NCBI RefSeq assembly: GCF_900109515.1
Contig: NZ_FOBD01000003.1
Location: 248,001 to 312,000 of the forward strand
Length of the DNA: 64,000 nucleotides
Origin: Paenibacillus sp. OK003
GTDB taxonomy: Bacteria > Bacillota > Bacilli > Paenibacillales > Paenibacillaceae
Direction of reading: 5' to 3'
The position numbers and the translations under genes are program-made. The notes below the pieces were generated by a model. It ran no database searches, had not been told where the DNA came from, and saw only the letters and a list, made by a program, of their open reading frames with translations. Below, piece by piece: positions 61,729-64,000 of the stretch. The first letter of the stretch is position 1, and every line of letters starts with the position of its first letter.

Positions 61729-64000
61729 TCAACGTCCTGACGCTCTTAAAATATCATAGATCGTCTCACTGAACACACGACCTGCGATTTCACCCAAAGC
61801 AGTGGACTTGTGATCGCTATAATAATAGTGTTTCTGACTGCCAGGTTTAAAGAAGTGCAGAGATTCCAGCGTGATATCTTCCAATCCTTCATAATATGAA
61901 ATGCTGGTACCACTAAAGCGCAGTTCTGCGACAAGATCTCCATACTCTTTGTAAAATTCATGATACCAGCCGCCATCCTGTGCTGGACCTTTGATCCATC
62001 CGTATTTCTCCAGTGCTTTGGGGAATGCGGTGGGAGAGAAATCAGACTCCGGCAAACGGTCATATTCAACCTTGTTTTTGTCTTCATCCTCAGGCACATG
62101 AATTTGACGATTCAACTGCTCAAACGGCTGCTTGATCTCATAATCCTCCAGCTGCGTTTTCCATCCTTCGAGCGTAGATTGGTCCAGTTCGAGTGGATGA
62201 ATCAATCCCACCAGCGAACCCGAAGGCAGCTCGTATTCATCTTCATCGACGGTATTAAACGTGCCATCCTCCATATAACGGAACGTGGTGACCAACTGAC
62301 CCTCTTCATATGTGCCCCATATCAGGCCTACAGCAAATTTCTGCATGATAACATTCTGTACAAACAATGCTGTCCACTCCTCAGCAGACCACAGACGTTG
62401 TTTAGACAAAGATTCTTCCAGACGTTGCGCCTGGATGTTAACCATTGTTTTGAGATCCTTCTTCAATTGTGTGAAACGCGCCTTAGATTGTGCTGCAAGT
62501 TCAGCATCGTCTTTCTGTGCAGGAGCAGGTAGACTCTTCACAGATTTACCCGTTTCTTCATTTACAACAACGACTTGCAGATCTCCATTCACTTTAATCA
62601 GGAATGAACGCTCCCCGTAGCTCAGCTGCATCGTTCCATTCTTATCAAAACCAAGTGTGGTGACGAGTCGATCTTCCAGTTGTTCCGAACTAAGTCCCAT
62701 ATTTTCCGCTGCCAGCTGCAACGCTTCTTCAGCCGCACCCTTAACCTGGCGGTTCTTCACAGTGCGTTTAATCTTGTCAATCGCCATAAGAGCAGAAGGC
62801 TCCTTAAGATAGGCCAGTACTTTTACAGCATCAGCTGCAATGGCGCCTCGGCTGTTTTCTGTCCATTCCTTAATTTGGGGAGCCAATATATTCACAATTT
62901 GAGTATCGCCAAAGAGTGCCGAGAGGTACATTACCCACTTCTCCTTCGCAGAAGCACTCTCCTGTATCCACAACTGTAGCAGCTCGCTCGCAAACCTTGC
63001 GAGCGAGTCCTCGCTTACATACTCACGTAGTTCATTCAGTCTTTCGTTCGGCGCAGATGTATGATCTATTGATTGCACCAAGATATATTGCTTGATTCGA
63101 TCATCTAATGGTTGATTGTCCTCTGAACGTATCAGAGAAGGAAGATCGTTCAAGGACAACCAGCTTAGTCTGGTCAGCTTTTTGGCATCTGCCTGATCTG
63201 CAAGTGCCGCATGAGCATACTCTGGGCTTTGATCCGCGGTATCCAGCAGAATTTGAATCAGGTTCTTCCATTCCGCAGACTTCTCCCCATTCAGAAGCTC
63301 AAGGTATATATCCTTGCTATGATCCAGACTGCGGATGGCGCTCAGAGCCATTTCTTTTACACCCGTTTTTTTCTCCGAACGATATATTGCTATATATAAG
63401 TCATGGTCAGGAATCCGATTGAATTCAGATAACGCCACGCCATTTGCCTTTTTGGATGTATCCTGCAATCCGGCACGAATCGCTTCAGCTACCTGTTTAG
63501 TCGATAGGTCGTGACGTTGTTCAAAGGTGATTTCCAAAATTAAGATGCGCGTGTCCGTGGGCAGTTTCTTGTACTGTCTCAGAGCAAAGTCCAGATTTTG
63601 CTGAATGATCCGGCGATATTCATCCTGAGGCATCGATTTGTACTTGTAATCGGTCATACCGTTGAGAGAGATCAGGCTTGACAGTAATTTCTCTTGTTTT
63701 ACCTCTGGATCTTGGCCATAAAGTTCCAGCAGCTTCTCACCGCTAAATGCGTAAGATTGATACATATCAGAAACGATATCGAGTGTCCACTCGGGATACG
63801 TGGTCAGAATCACGAACCGACGCATCGCCTCCGAATCCAAAGGCAGGAAACTAATGCTGATCAAGTTATGAACGCGCCTTTTGTCACGATTCAGGTTATT
63901 AAACAGTCCACGACTATTCGGATCTTCCCAGTAGTCCTCAAAGGAACTCTCCCCGTTTAAATATCGTGCAATCGCAAGCCCCTGTCTGCCTCCATCTAAC
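61729..64000 (-). CDS. DUF4132-domain protein, partial at right edge
   Basis: At least 757 codons; the frame is still open at 64000 (NGESSFEDYWEDPNSRGLFN near the edge), so the start lies outside and the TTG at 63864 is not the start. The N-terminal visible part is HEAT-like helical repeats (EWTLDIVSDMYQSYAFSGEK, DAVKVLAYLKEPSALMAIDK). The C-terminal part is DUF4132: FAVGLIWGTYEEGQLVTTFR, then GSLVGLIHPLELDQSTLEGW. This resembles E. coli MolR/YehI. It is immediately followed by the SWIM gene and probably forms a complex with it. Function unestablished. Confidence 0.88.
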   Translation of the reverse strand, partial: LDGGRQGLAIARYLNGESSFEDYWEDPNSRGLFNNLNRDKRRVHNLISISFLPLDSEAMRRFVILTTYPEWTLDIVSDMYQSYAFSGEKLLELYGQDPEVKQEKLLSSLISLNGMTDYKYKSMPQDEYRRIIQQNLDFALRQYKKLPTDTRILILEITFEQRHDLSTKQVAEAIRAGLQDTSKKANGVALSEFNRIPDHDLYIAIYRSEKKTGVKEMALSAIRSLDHSKDIYLELLNGEKSAEWKNLIQILLDTADQSPEYAHAALADQADAKKLTRLSWLSLNDLPSLIRSEDNQPLDDRIKQYILVQSIDHTSAPNERLNELREYVSEDSLARFASELLQLWIQESASAKEKWVMYLSALFGDTQIVNILAPQIKEWTENSRGAIAADAVKVLAYLKEPSALMAIDKIKRTVKNRQVKGAAEEALQLAAENMGLSSEQLEDRLVTTLGFDKNGTMQLSYGERSFLIKVNGDLQVVVVNEETGKSVKSLPAPAQKDDAELAAQSKARFTQLKKDLKTMVNIQAQRLEESLSKQRLWSAEEWTALFVQNVIMQKFAVGLIWGTYEEGQLVTTFRYMEDGTFNTVDEDEYELPSGSLVGLIHPLELDQSTLEGWKTQLEDYEIKQPFEQLNRQIHVPEDEDKNKVEYDRLPESDFSPTAFPKALEKYGWIKGPAQDGGWYHEFYKEYGDLVAELRFSGTSISYYEGLEDITLESLHFFKPGSQKHYYYSDHKSTALGEIAGRVFSETIYDILRASGR

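Noticed and set aside
57039..63960. Many plus-strand frames of 60-190 codons opposite the minus-strand genes
   Set aside because: They mirror well-supported genes with good codon structure, and none has a convincing ribosome site or family.

Overview
The window looks like chromosome of a low-GC, spore-forming Gram-positive bacterium of the Paenibacillus type. AGGAGG-type ribosome binding sites are strong, TTG and GTG starts are common, and typical families include class III fructose-1,6-bisphosphatase, an OpuC-like ABC transporter, CotH, DegV, GPH sugar transporters and many MarR/HxlR/TetR/AraC regulators. No rRNA, tRNA, CRISPR array, transposase or phage module was seen. The species call is inference from gene content.

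Layout. 1-3.3 kb: the 5' part of a CocE/NonD-type hydrolase (minus strand, running off the left edge), regulator remnants and a 48-residue secreted peptide gene. 3.3-9 kb: fbp, nitroreductase and HxlR remnants, a quinone reductase-like MDR gene, and a MarR/nitroreductase pair. 9.6-14.5 kb: a LacI regulator followed by an operon of two paralogous MFS carriers and a shikimate/quinate dehydrogenase, with a promoter and palindromic operators in front. 14.6-18 kb: a GlsB/YeaQ membrane protein, an OmpR-type two-component pair and a lipoprotein. 18.4-20.6 kb: kbl and an SDR-type threonine dehydrogenase (threonine to glycine). 21-22 kb: small broken genes and a composite repeat. 22.4-28.6 kb: a radical SAM protein, an HxlR regulator, an OpuC-like ABC importer, an MDR reductase and a SnoaL-like protein. 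Three identically spaced operator-like elements link these genes.

31-48 kb is a plant-glycan island: AraC regulator, GH39, GPH transporter, GH2 and GH78, then a second GPH/GH78 pair. Among them lie an AraC pseudogene, a truncated sensor kinase and a broken GH43 gene. One 17-bp motif lies upstream of three of the promoter regions. It reads as a duplicated and partly decaying rhamnoside/xyloside utilisation locus. 48-53 kb holds a TetR/P450/SDR group and a DegV gene flanked by TetR fossils. 53-64 kb holds an RHS fragment, CotH, a WG-repeat protein, and a SWIM / DUF4132 pair that continues off the right edge.

The most unusual structure is a family of at least eleven intergenic repeats built on the core GGGACAAGAACATGGTCCC. 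All copies share one orientation. Two are composite 155-bp forms with a built-in terminator-like hairpin and a perfect 18-bp inverted repeat. Their function is unknown to me.
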